Source: Myrmaecium sp. VS I D KN 1
Taxonomy: Eukaryota; Ascomycota; Dothideomycetes; Valsariales; Valsariaceae
Assembly: GCA_019775845.1 (NCBI GenBank)
Contig: JADQAV010000015.1
Coordinates: forward strand, 868,001-932,000
Length of the DNA: 64,000 nt
Direction of reading: 5' to 3'
The position numbers and the translations under genes are program-made. Positions 1-9,493 of this stretch are shown piece by piece. Numbering within the stretch: position 1 is the stretch's first letter; every line of letters starts with the position of its first letter. Under the pieces are notes generated by a model, which had not been told where the DNA came from, did not search any database, and worked only from the letters and a program-made list of their open reading frames with translations.

Positions 1-112
1 AAAAGGGATCTTTGTTTATTTAATGATAGTTTAATAATCTTTTTTGCCCTCTAAAGCATTCCAAACGCGCCGAATAGATTAGGCGGAAGAACTCCACCAT
101 GTGTAAAATGTC

Positions 113-1517
113 CTACCGGGCCCGAGTCGCCTTTGATTTGCGCTTCCTTGATTCACCATTAGCGTTCGGAGCAGTGGCAGTATTCAAGACCTTTTCTTCG
201 TTCTCGGCTGGGTCCTCCAAAACCTCATCTTCGAGTAAATCTGTTCTCCTTTCTTTCCCGACTAGCCGGCCGATAGAGGCGAAAGCCCACAGGGGAAGGC
301 GGAAAAGCAAGGTGTCGTACATGGTTGGCCTTGGAATCTCGTCGACCTGTACATCAAGAAGTCAGTCATCAAAAGTTCTTCCCGGAACAGACAGACTAGA
401 GTATCACGAACGTCGAGCAAAAATTCATGCGTTTGGCCTTCCTCAGTAGTTTCCTCCAGATAGACGTTACCCACTGAGTCCACAACAAGAATCTTGCCAT
501 TTTCCGCCTGCACTCGCTTCTTCGTGCCTTTCGGACCGCTTGTCAACTCCGACTCCGTAGGGGTGCTGATGCCAGAAGTGCGTGCAACCTTAGCAGCTTT
601 AGCATTCTTTCCCTTACGAGCCTCCTTCTCCTGGAACCTCCTCTCTCGGCGATTCCGCGGCATCGCTTCCGCCTCCTCGCTGTCTGTCCCGGAGTTCGAC
701 GGAACAACTGGTGCGGCAGCACTTGCTCCAGGTATACCTTGAATCCCGAGCTCGTCTCCCCATGCCATGCGACGTGCATGACGAATGTACCGTTGCACGA
801 AATCCCGCTGGCGTTTCCAGCCAAGGTATAAGGCGCCGTAGTGAGCCGCGCCGCCGAAGACGACGAGAAGGCCGACGAGCACAGAAGCTAGGCCTGGACG
901 GAAGCGCGAGTAGTAGTAGCCCGTGCCGCGCCATTTAGGGAAGCCGTTGCGGAGAAAAAAGTCGTAGCGTTCACGAGCGGGCCCACGTAGGATTGAAGTC
1001 ACGGTGCCGAGGATGGCGAACTTCTGAGCGGCCTCCTTTGTGTAGGCATCGATCTCCTTTTTCGACGGTTGCTTGCGCACATAGACCTTCTTCTGTTCAC
1101 CGGCCTTCGGCTTAGGAGTTTGAAGTGCGTAACTGGCAATAAAGGCCTGGCGAGCCTTATCAGGATGCATCTGGCGGGACTTTTTGCGGTACGCTTTGTT
1201 TATCTCTTCCTGGGAAGCCCTCGGAGAAACAGACAGGAGGGAGTAGAAGGTGGTGTTGTGACCAAAGTGCGTAGTGACCTCATCGTTGAGACGGAAGATC
1301 TCATGATCTATGGACAGAGAGAACGGATAGTTAGATATATAGCGGTAGAAGTTTGGAGCAAGGCAGGGGCAGATAAACAAGGGTAAAGTGTTGAAGTAAA
1401 AGACCGAGGGTAGTGTAAGTCTATAACTTAATATATGAACTGACCGTCTTTGTCCCAAGCAGCGGCTAAAGCCACCAAGAGGCCCAGCACAAGGGCCAGC
1501 AGGAAATTGGATCTCAT
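113..1517 (-). CDS. ERJ5: ER membrane J-domain co-chaperone (Erj5 family)
   Basis: Three exons on the minus strand: 1517-1445, 1307-397 and 346-113, giving 405 residues. The first exon encodes a signal peptide (MRSNFLLALVLGLLVALAAA); the J domain follows at about residues 43-105 with the HPD motif at 72-74. A hydrophobic segment near 150-175 and a second in the last exon (starting MYDTLLFRLPLWAF) suggest a membrane protein; an acidic/basic low-complexity stretch lies between them. Junctions are GTCAGT...TAG and GTCTGT...CAG and keep frame. Erj5 proteins assist Hsp70 (Kar2/BiP) in folding in the endoplasmic reticulum; that role is inferred from family membership. The start is the ATG at 1517 because it alone supplies the signal peptide; the long open frame running to 1458 has no ATG there. 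Its 3' end lies about 110 bases from the window edge. Confidence 0.92.
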
Positions 1518-3076
1518 CAGAAGGACCAGGCGCACGCCGGGCAAGTCAAGAACTGGAAGAGGAAAGGAAGAAAAGAAGAGGAGGCAGCTAGAAGGTGTCT
1601 AATAGTTGTCGGCAGTTGGTAGGAGTACGTAGTTTAGTAAGGTGGTGCTCGGGCGGTTAGCATAGCACTATAGCAGGCTAATAACATTAAGTCATCGTAT
1701 CCGGTATACTAGTATTCCTGCTTAGACCAGTAATGTATTAAACTGCAGTGTTTTTCGCATGTCGCGGAAGAGCAATGATATTTTTTTTTCGTATGATTTT
1801 GACTCGGGGCTTTGTGCAGAAGTATGATATGGCGATCTGCTATCGCAGAGGCGCAGACTGCACGTAAACGTTGGCAGTTACCATGGCTTATAGGTATCCG
1901 AGCCTCGCTATGAGACTGGACGGGACATAGAGCGCATCCGTATAGGCACGCCGAGGAAAAGGCTCAGCGAATCGTGGACCAATCAAGGTCTTGATTTTGT
2001 AGTACGTGTGGGTGTGTGTATGGTGTGCGCTCTCCCCATCAATTGTACATTCCAATAAGATAGGACATAAAAAGGTACTACTGTACGTACATACATACTT
2101 ACGAAGAGGAGATTCCGGAGTACAAGCAAAGCGATAACGACTTGAAAGCACAGCAAGAACACATCGTCGACGCTACTGCATGGCTTCTGCATACAGCATT
2201 TACTCTATTTAACTGATCAAACTGCTCGCCTACCCTCCTCCCTCACTCTTTCACTCCTCCCCTTACCCCTCATGTCGCCGCCTCCACTTCGCATCTTGCT
2301 TGATATCCTGCGTTGCCTTCATCCCTCTACAATACGGAGTACCTGAGAGAGTCTCTCCCCGTTTCCGACTTTGGGGGCAGTGGTGTGTGCGTTGGCGGGT
2401 GGTTCGTGCGTGCGTGGCATTGTATCCGTCGGCGTATCTTACAATACAGAGTCTCACCAACCGAAGGTAAGCTTACAGCCTGCACTCCCCTCTGTTAAAA
2501 AGGCCAGATTTGGCCAAGCTGTAAAATATTTGCTGATCTATTATTCCAAGTTGACACTCACGACCTACTAATACAGTACGAGCTAAGTGCTAAGCTAGGA
2601 TAGATCACCACCTGATTGGCCTCGTCAGGTAAACATTCGGTTGGGGTTGTCTGTCGGCACTCTGCCGTCTACTAGGTGGTACCTGCGATCTTACATAATC
2701 CAATCCTTCGTACTGTATTACTCCTTCTCCCGGGTACTACCTCCAAAAGCACACGTTTTAGTAAGTTCCCTTTGATTTCCCCCGGTCCTCACCCTCCATT
2801 CCCTCTTCAACCCCTTTCTCTCAGCTCATCGACAACATCAATCAACGCACGGCGACAACAATCACCAACCCTCCTTTCTAGCCTCATCTTGTAATTCCCA
2901 TCCGTTCTTTGCTGCGCTCAACCGGCGACATTAATCCATCTTTTGCACGCGTCTGACATCTCGTATGTTTCCTAACAGTCTTACCCCACATAACCTCCTC
3001 GTCGCCGCCCATCACCGTTACCAATCTAGCATTCTCCCCTCATCTGGTCTAATCTGAAAAATAGAGAAGCCTCAAA
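1518..3076. other. Intergenic region between ERJ5 and PRA1 (divergent promoters)
   Basis: 1.56 kb between two divergently transcribed genes. It holds scattered short open frames without codon-like composition or family resemblance, and a pyrimidine-rich stretch at about 2740-2870 that resembles a fungal 5' leader for PRA1. No RNA gene or repeat family was recognised. Confidence 0.6.
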
Positions 3077-3607
3077 ATGTCACGTCTGAACATTCCCCTG
3101 GACGCATTGACGTCCCGCCTGAACCTTTCCGGCCGCTTCGAGGGCATGCGTAACCAGTCCCTTACGAATCGATTCGCCAACCTGAGGCCCATCTCTGAGT
3201 TCCTCGATATCAAGCGCATTTCCAAGCCCCAGAACTTCGGCGAGATCCAGGCTAGGGTCAATTACAACTTGAGCTACTTCTCCAGCAACTATGCTGTCGT
3301 CTTTCTCATGCTCAGCATATACAGCTTGTTGACCAACCTGGTCCTCCTCTTTGTCATATTCCTTGTTATTGGCGGCATGTATGGCATCGGCAAGCTGCAG
3401 GGCCACGATCTTGAGATTGGCACCTTCCGTGCCACCAGCTCTCAGCTATACACCGGCCTCCTGGTCGTTTCTGTACCCCTCGCCATTTATGCTTCACCTA
3501 TCGCGACCGTCCTCTGGTTGATTGGTGCTAGCGGGGTTAGCATTCTGGGACATGCTTCGTTTATGGATAAGCCTATCGAGTCAGCTTTTTCCGAGGAGGC
3601 GGTCTAG
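3077..3607 (+). CDS. PRA1/Yip3 family prenylated Rab acceptor
   Basis: Single exon of 176 residues. The N-terminal half is amphipathic and ends in the conserved FGEIQARVNYNLSYF block; two long hydrophobic stretches follow (about residues 72-108 and 122-158), the paired membrane hairpins of the PRA1 family. Length matches yeast Yip3 (176 residues). Family members sit in Golgi/ER membranes and act in delivery or release of prenylated Rab GTPases; this is family knowledge, not seen here. The ATG at 3077 follows an AAAA run and is the first in frame. The stop codon lies only 26 bases before the next ATG on the same strand, so this gene has almost no room for its own 3' end (see the neighbouring entry). 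Confidence 0.93.
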   Translation: MSRLNIPLDALTSRLNLSGRFEGMRNQSLTNRFANLRPISEFLDIKRISKPQNFGEIQARVNYNLSYFSSNYAVVFLMLSIYSLLTNLVLLFVIFLVIGGMYGIGKLQGHDLEIGTFRATSSQLYTGLLVVSVPLAIYASPIATVLWLIGASGVSILGHASFMDKPIESAFSEEAV

Positions 3608-3633
3608 GTGGTCGGCCGCGAACTCCATACGCT

Positions 3634-4980
3634 ATGCCCCCATGGGGAAGACCACCCGGGGGTTATCAAGGATTGAGGCGAAGGGGTGGTGCCGACGTGT
3701 TTGAAGATAGCGTCTATAGATTTCAAGAGCTAGATAGTGGCGATGAAGGCCACGCTGGTATTCTCGGCCCTGGAACGCAGAGAAACAGGTTTGTGTCCGA
3801 TGAGTTGTTCTTTAACGATGTCGATCCGGGGTATCCTGGCCCGAGCTCCGGCGGGCAGGGCGATCCGGCGTATGGGGCGTACTATGGTCTTTCAGAAGAG
3901 GTTGATGACCATTTTGAGAAGCAAGAGGAAGAGTTGGCTGAAAGAGCAAGGGAGCGGATAAGGAGCGCGAAGGAAGCTGGCATGCCAACCGTGAGTCTTA
4001 CACTTGAAGAATTAGAAGCATTGGAAGGACGAAGCGTACCACGGCGAGAGTCATTGGCGCCGAGGCAAATTGACAGGTCGAAGACCCTTGTCGATAGTAG
4101 CAGCAATGGTGGCCATTTCAAAAAGTCTGTTTCTCGAACCCCGGTTTTTGAATCACCAGCCTCCAGGTCAAAACGTGGCCCTGGCGGAACAGGTGCAGCG
4201 GTTTCTGCTGAGAGTTCCCTGCCTGCCCCTGGCTTTCTTGTTGCGAGCTCGGAAGGGAGCTCATTCTATGCTCCACTAGGGTACTCGCAACGCCAGCGCG
4301 CTCCCTCTTCGAACTCAACGCACTCTCATTCCCGGTCAGGTTCCCGTTCCGCGTCCATCAGTGGCGGAGATCAAACTTCCGTGCCATCGCCTGCTCAAGC
4401 GGAGATATATGATCTACCTGGTGCTTTCCCAGCTTCACCTTATTCGCGTCACCCCTCAGACCCAGGCATCGATAGGACTCCTACCGCCCGAATGTCTTCC
4501 TCTTTGGGACAATCTACTTCGGCCGCTCATGGTGCCCGCAACTATCCTCGTTCCCGATCGTCTTCCAACGCATTACAGCATGCGTCCATCGGCTCAGTTC
4601 ATTACCAGGCTCACCCCGACAAATGCAGCTACAATAGCTCCAGCATATCGCAGCCATCCAATCAGGAAGTCAATGCCCCTTATCCTTTTGTGAAAGGCCG
4701 GCGATTCGATTCCGGGCCTTTAGATGTTGTTTACACCACGGTCCCTCGACGGGTGCCCGTTGGGGGCGGACGTATACCCACGAGCCTCTCGGACCCGGTT
4801 CTTGGACTCAGAGAGAGCACGGTGGATCATCGTGGGGGGCGGCGGAGAGAGTTCGATGATGATCCTGGAGATGCTGGGTTGGTAGATGCACCTCGACGTT
4901 CACCCCCAAAAGGGTCAGAAAGCAGAGCTTCCGTGTCGGGGAGTGGGGCGAAAAAGGGAAAGCAGCGTAGGCGAAAGTAA
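3634..4980 (+). CDS. Uncharacterised, mostly disordered protein abutting PRA1
   Basis: A 448-residue open frame without introns. The start is Gly/Arg/Pro-rich (MPPWGRPPGGYQGLRRRGG), followed by an acidic stretch, one predicted helix at about residues 90-135 (EEVDDHFEKQEEELAERARE and on), a long Ser/Pro-rich disordered middle and a basic tail AKKGKQRRRK. No domain was recognised and no function is proposed. Codon use and length argue it is real. It starts 26 bases after the PRA1 stop, far closer than independent fungal genes normally lie, and its frame is open back to 3571, overlapping the end of PRA1. It may be read from a shared transcript, from an internal promoter, or as an extension of PRA1 by splicing or frameshifting. 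The ATG at 3634 is only the first in-frame ATG. Confidence 0.7.
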   Translation: MPPWGRPPGGYQGLRRRGGADVFEDSVYRFQELDSGDEGHAGILGPGTQRNRFVSDELFFNDVDPGYPGPSSGGQGDPAYGAYYGLSEEVDDHFEKQEEELAERARERIRSAKEAGMPTVSLTLEELEALEGRSVPRRESLAPRQIDRSKTLVDSSSNGGHFKKSVSRTPVFESPASRSKRGPGGTGAAVSAESSLPAPGFLVASSEGSSFYAPLGYSQRQRAPSSNSTHSHSRSGSRSASISGGDQTSVPSPAQAEIYDLPGAFPASPYSRHPSDPGIDRTPTARMSSSLGQSTSAAHGARNYPRSRSSSNALQHASIGSVHYQAHPDKCSYNSSSISQPSNQEVNAPYPFVKGRRFDSGPLDVVYTTVPRRVPVGGGRIPTSLSDPVLGLRESTVDHRGGRRREFDDDPGDAGLVDAPRRSPPKGSESRASVSGSGAKKGKQRRRK

Positions 4981-5243
4981 TGAGCAACCCGGGTTTCAGC
5001 ACAGTTTACATCAAGGTCTTGCGGCATCGCTGCTTCAGGCGCCATTCGAAACATTATTCTCCTTGTTTTTCTGTCTCCTTGACATTCTGCTTCACCTTCG
5101 CTCCTCGTCAATTTCAAATCCATTCTGTCCCAAAGCACTAGCTCATTGTGATGAAAAATGACAGAATCCGCAATTGTCGCTTATAAAGAGCCAACGGCAG
5201 GTCACGTGTCATTGACTTCTCTCTCTGGTCGTGAAAAGAAGCT

Positions 5244-5323
5244 GGCCGGTTGGCTCAATGGTAGAGCATCCGCCTCCTAAAGTGGAAAGCGGAAGGTTGT
5301 GAGTTCGAGCCTCATGCTGGTCG
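5244..5323 (+). tRNA. tRNA-Arg (anticodon CCT) with an 8-base intron
   Basis: The cloverleaf folds by eye: acceptor 5244-5250 with 5316-5322 (several G-T pairs), D stem GCTC/GAGC, anticodon stem TCCGC (5269-5273) with GCGGA (5289-5293), loop CTCCTA plus intron, T stem GTGAG/CTCAT around TTCGAGC, discriminator G at 5323. Anticodon CCT is at 5276-5278 and decodes AGG. Nine bases lie between loop position 37 and the 3' stem, so an intron of about 8 bases sits at the usual 37/38 site; the mature length is then 72. A and B boxes are present and a T-rich Pol III terminator follows at once (5324 onward). Confidence 0.92.
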
Positions 5324-5631
5324 TTTAATTTTTTTCTTTCCTGCGTTCCTTCACAACATCGACCCATCCCTCTACGGGAGAAGCTGAAACCCTTTCCTTT
5401 CTTTTTGCCTAATCACCACCCCTTCTCTTAACGCATTAGAAAGGCATGTACCTGAACAGGACTCTTTGCCATGGTCGGAGAAGAGGGGGCAAGAAAAGAA
5501 GAGTTGACTTGATTGACCCGGCGCTGCGCGGGTATACATCTGAAGGAGAAGCAAGCAAACGCCTGGGCCGAAATACCATCTCCGGCATATTGTCCGTCCA
5601 TGCACATAGACAGACGCTGACCGGGGCGACG
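5324..5631. other. tRNA terminator and 3' region of the WW-PhoD gene
   Basis: Starts with the T-rich tRNA terminator; the remainder is the downstream flank of the minus-strand WW-PhoD gene, whose stop is at 5632. Nothing else recognised. Confidence 0.6.
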
Positions 5632-8600
5632 TCATCGCCCATACTCCAGACTGGGCACGATCACAGGTCCGTACTTGACCGGCGGACCGTACGTGCCTTC
5701 GTTCTGGACCATGAAATCGACGGCGATGCTGAGTCGCCCGCTCCCATGTCCGGGCGTCGTTTGACCGAAGGTGCCGTTGACAATGGCGGGATCGTAGATC
5801 ACGCATGCCACATAGTTTCTGCGGCCCATGAGCCGTTTCATCTCTCGGGGATTGCCATTCACGTCCTGAGTGAAAATCTCCATCATGTCCTCCTTTGTAT
5901 CAGTGTGGGTGTGAGTGCTCCGATGCCCGTTCGCCGGCACGTACAACGGCTTGTTGTTGTTATGGAGCAGGCGCAGCACGTATCCGGAAGGTGGCGCGTT
6001 GACTACAGGACTGCTTATGATCTGGTACATTGTCTTGTGGTCCTGAGGCCTGCTGGGGTCGTGCACTAAACCGGCGCCGCAACAGTTCACGTCTTGAGAG
6101 CCCCTTTGTTAGCTTCGGTCAACGCGTGAGGCGGGACTGTAGTTGCTTCACTCACCTCCGGAGAAAAACGACATGCGGAGAGATTTGTTGTGAGCAATTC
6201 CTTGGAGGGTGCGGATCAAGTATGTCCGCTCAAGGTCCTGCGCCGGGATTTAGCTGGTAAGAAAGGACGTAGCGGCTACATACACGCACCTTTGACTCGT
6301 GTGTCCATTGATCTCGTAACTCGCCTTCCACATCGATTTCCCCAAATGGACTGAGGATGCCACTCATCAACCCGGACTTTCCAATAGCTTTCTTGACGGA
6401 ACTAAAACCTTCGCCGACCACGTTTTTGGCGCCCACGACACCAGCGACAGAGCTGGTGACCTTGCCGAGCATATTGAATGTCCCGGTGACTGCTTTCTTC
6501 CCGGTGGCCATAGTGTGTGCAAGCGTCTCTACTGATTCTAGGCGAGGATAAATGAGCGGCACCGGAATCATCCAGATGCAATGCTGGACGCTCGGTGGAA
6601 GCATAGCGACCTTTGGGAAGATGCCCTGGTAGGTAGGGCCCGCCATGACTTGATGCGGATTACGCTCTGATCTACAGTCCGGACCTACCACCACAACGGA
6701 AGGGCCAAGGTATTTTAGGAAATGCCAACCCGTTCCGGTGATGGTGAAAAGGTCCTGATCATTGTTTACGTTCCGCAGGATCTCGATGGTAGTATGATGT
6801 TGGAACAGAAGGTACATTTCGATTCCAATTCGCCCGATGTTCTTGAACATGTTGGAGAATTGCATATATTCGGGATAAGACCCGAATCCGTCGAAGCTAC
6901 CGCATAGTGAGTTGTGGAATTGGTCCATTCGGCTTCAGAGGGACTTACATGTCATGATCATCCAATGTCAAAATATGCGGGATTTGAGCAAAGGCCTCTC
7001 GTAGATGCGGTTGATCAAAATGACTCGTATAAAAGTGAAAATATGCGTGTTTCACGTCCTCCTCGTGCTTAGCTGTCCATGGCGCAGCTCTGCGATTCTC
7101 CTTTCCGCTCATCGAGGTCCACTGCTTCAGTAAGGGCAACTCTTTCCAAATACGATCTGCATATATCTGATCGCCCAAGCCTAGCTGGACATGGAAGCCA
7201 CCACACTCGGCATGTTTTTGGAGGATATCCTTCCACATGAAACCAACGCCGCCGAGCTTGGCCCTTTCATTGGCATTCACGTTCAGTGCAAAATCGTTTC
7301 CAGAATGAGCTATGAATCGCCAACTATTCTCGTACCTGCCAGCAACCAGGAATTCATATCTCGTACATCCGAGGTGCGAAGTGATTGCGTAGGTCCATTT
7401 CGCGCTATGGGACTCTTCCATCTTCAGATCAATGTCATATCTGTAGAAGACCCACTGCTGATGTGTATAAATCGGATTAGGCTTTAGTTGACGAGCTGCG
7501 GGGAAGTTAGCTTGGGAAGGAAAGATGTGCTTATCCTCGACTCACGATTAGGCGAGAGGTCAAGGCTTTGATGGATATGGATCGTGGGCGGCTGAGGAGC
7601 CGCGGTTACAAGGAGGATCGATCCAAGCCAAAGCCCGCGCTCAATGTCCATATTGGTATATCTCAGATAAGGTCCGAAGTAGACCTGATTTGTAGGCGCA
7701 ACTTTATACATGTCGACGCCAGCTTGAGGTGGAGGCACCGTGAAACCTGTAGTAGTCGGTGTTGCCATGCCCGCCATACCAATCATATTCTCGTGATAAG
7801 TCGCGTTTTGCGGCGGAAAACCAGGTGAGGCAAGGGGTTTACCGCTGAAGCTTGACGTTAGTGGCGACGCAAGCGGATTGACAAATGTGCCCGTTGGGGA
7901 CATGGGAGGCTCGTTCAGGTTGAGCGGGGTGGGGCCTTTGGGAAACTCCCACTGGGTGGACTGCGTGGGGAGATGGATGTAGTAATATTGGCCGGAATTG
8001 GGATCTATGTGAGCGATCCAGCCTTCCGGAAGCGGTGGAGGCGAGGCAGGCCTAGGGCCAGGCGATGCGCTCGGCTTGTTTTGGGAAGGTCCTGCTACGC
8101 TCCCTGGATGTTGTTGCGGCAAAGGGGAAATACTTTGAGCTTGTCGATGATCATTAGCGAATGCCGGGTGGCTATGCGTATTGGGGTCACCCATGACGGC
8201 AGGCCCAGGCGCAATCGGGTTGGTCATGGCGCCTGTCTTCTCAGGTGGGAAGCCCTGGGCAGCAGTAAGCCCTGCATGGTTCTGATGCGGCACGGTTGAA
8301 TAAGCGGGAGGAGGCTCGTCATGTAGGTTCACGCGGGACATATCCTGCTCTAACGGATGTACAGGGGAGACACTGGTCGGCGCGGAAGGCGGTAATGGGG
8401 CATCAAGCCTTGCAGCGGGATGAGACAGGTGAGAAGAAGGATCACTGGCAGCAGGGAGCTCGCTCGCGCCCTGATAGACGGCTGGCGGCCCATGTGGCTG
8501 GCTCCCCGGTTGCTCGGTGGGAGTCCAAGGCCTCCTTGGGGGCTGCACCTGCGCCGGCGGGGAGCGCGGATGCGCGCCCGAGGCTGATGGCGAATAAACA

Positions 8601-9493
8601 TTGGCTCGTTGTGCAGCGGCGGCATGCTGGGCTTGAATACTGTTCAGGGTTGAGGTTCCGGCTATACCAGCGGCTGCGAACCGCGCTTCAATGCCACCAC
8701 CCGGCGGTGGTACGATAGGAGTTTCTGGCGGGGGCGGCGAGCCTCTTTCCGCCCTGGTCGTCGAGGTCGAGGCGGTGGAGCTGAGCCGATTGATCCCGGT
8801 GGGCTTTGGAACAGCGAGACCCGAGTCTGTGGACGAGCTAGGTGCACCTGAAGATGCCCGTAATTGCTGATGATAATCCTGGTAAGGGTTTCTGTCCTCC
8901 CCGGCGGCTCTGCCGCCCGCCGGTGAGCCTTGCGGGCGGATCGGAGCCTTCTGGAATAAGCCTTCCTTGTCTGGGGCTTCGGGACCTGGCGAGTCTGGCA
9001 GGGGCTTTGACACATTGCCGCGCCTTTCACCCACGCTGCTAGTTTGTGAGGCTGGGGTGGAGCTTCGGGTCTCCTTATCCCGAGGCGGCTGAGCATATCC
9101 ACTCAACGTAGGCCGATGAGGATCGTTTGCGGAGAACTTTGTGCGCGGCGAACCTGATGATGGTCCCTGGTCAGGCGTGGCGCTCTTTGCAGGTCGCTCG
9201 CGCTCTGATGGCGTATAGGTACGGGTGGTCAAAGGGGGGTTTCGTACGCGGTCATCGGGGTATGGCAGAGGAGGAAGGGCGGAAGCGGGCGGTGGGTGTG
9301 AAAACGGCTGCGCAGGTGAGGAGCCTGAGCCAGATACGGAGGTAGAGGCAGAAGGAGCCCGCGGAGGTGGAGAGGCTGTTGGAGACGAAGCCTTGTGGAT
9401 CCGCAAGGGTCCAACGGTGGGAGTGACAGGGTCCGCGGAGGGGCGCAAGAACAGCTCCTCATCGGGGCGGCCCTGACGGCGGGGACCGTCCAT
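5632..9493 (-). CDS. WW domain plus PhoD-like metallophosphatase fusion
   Basis: Five exons: 9493-7546, 7495-6949, 6896-6290, 6237-6156 and 6092-5632, 1214 residues, all phases consistent. The first ~480 residues are Pro/Ser-rich and disordered; a WW domain follows at about 488-520 (LPEGWIAHIDPNSGQYYYIH, second aromatic in TQWEFP). From about 640 to the C-terminus lies a PhoD-like phosphatase domain, with GLGDQIYAD and, across the second intron, LDDHDIFDGFGSYP, both typical metal-binding blocks. WW domains bind Pro-rich peptides; PhoD enzymes are metal-dependent phosphomono/diesterases. The substrate cannot be told. A stretch at about 870-930 (TGTFNMLGKVTSSVAGVVGA and on) looks like an insertion inside the catalytic domain. 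The ATG at 9493 is the first in a long open frame. A GA-rich microsatellite lies in the presumed 5' leader. Confidence 0.9.
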
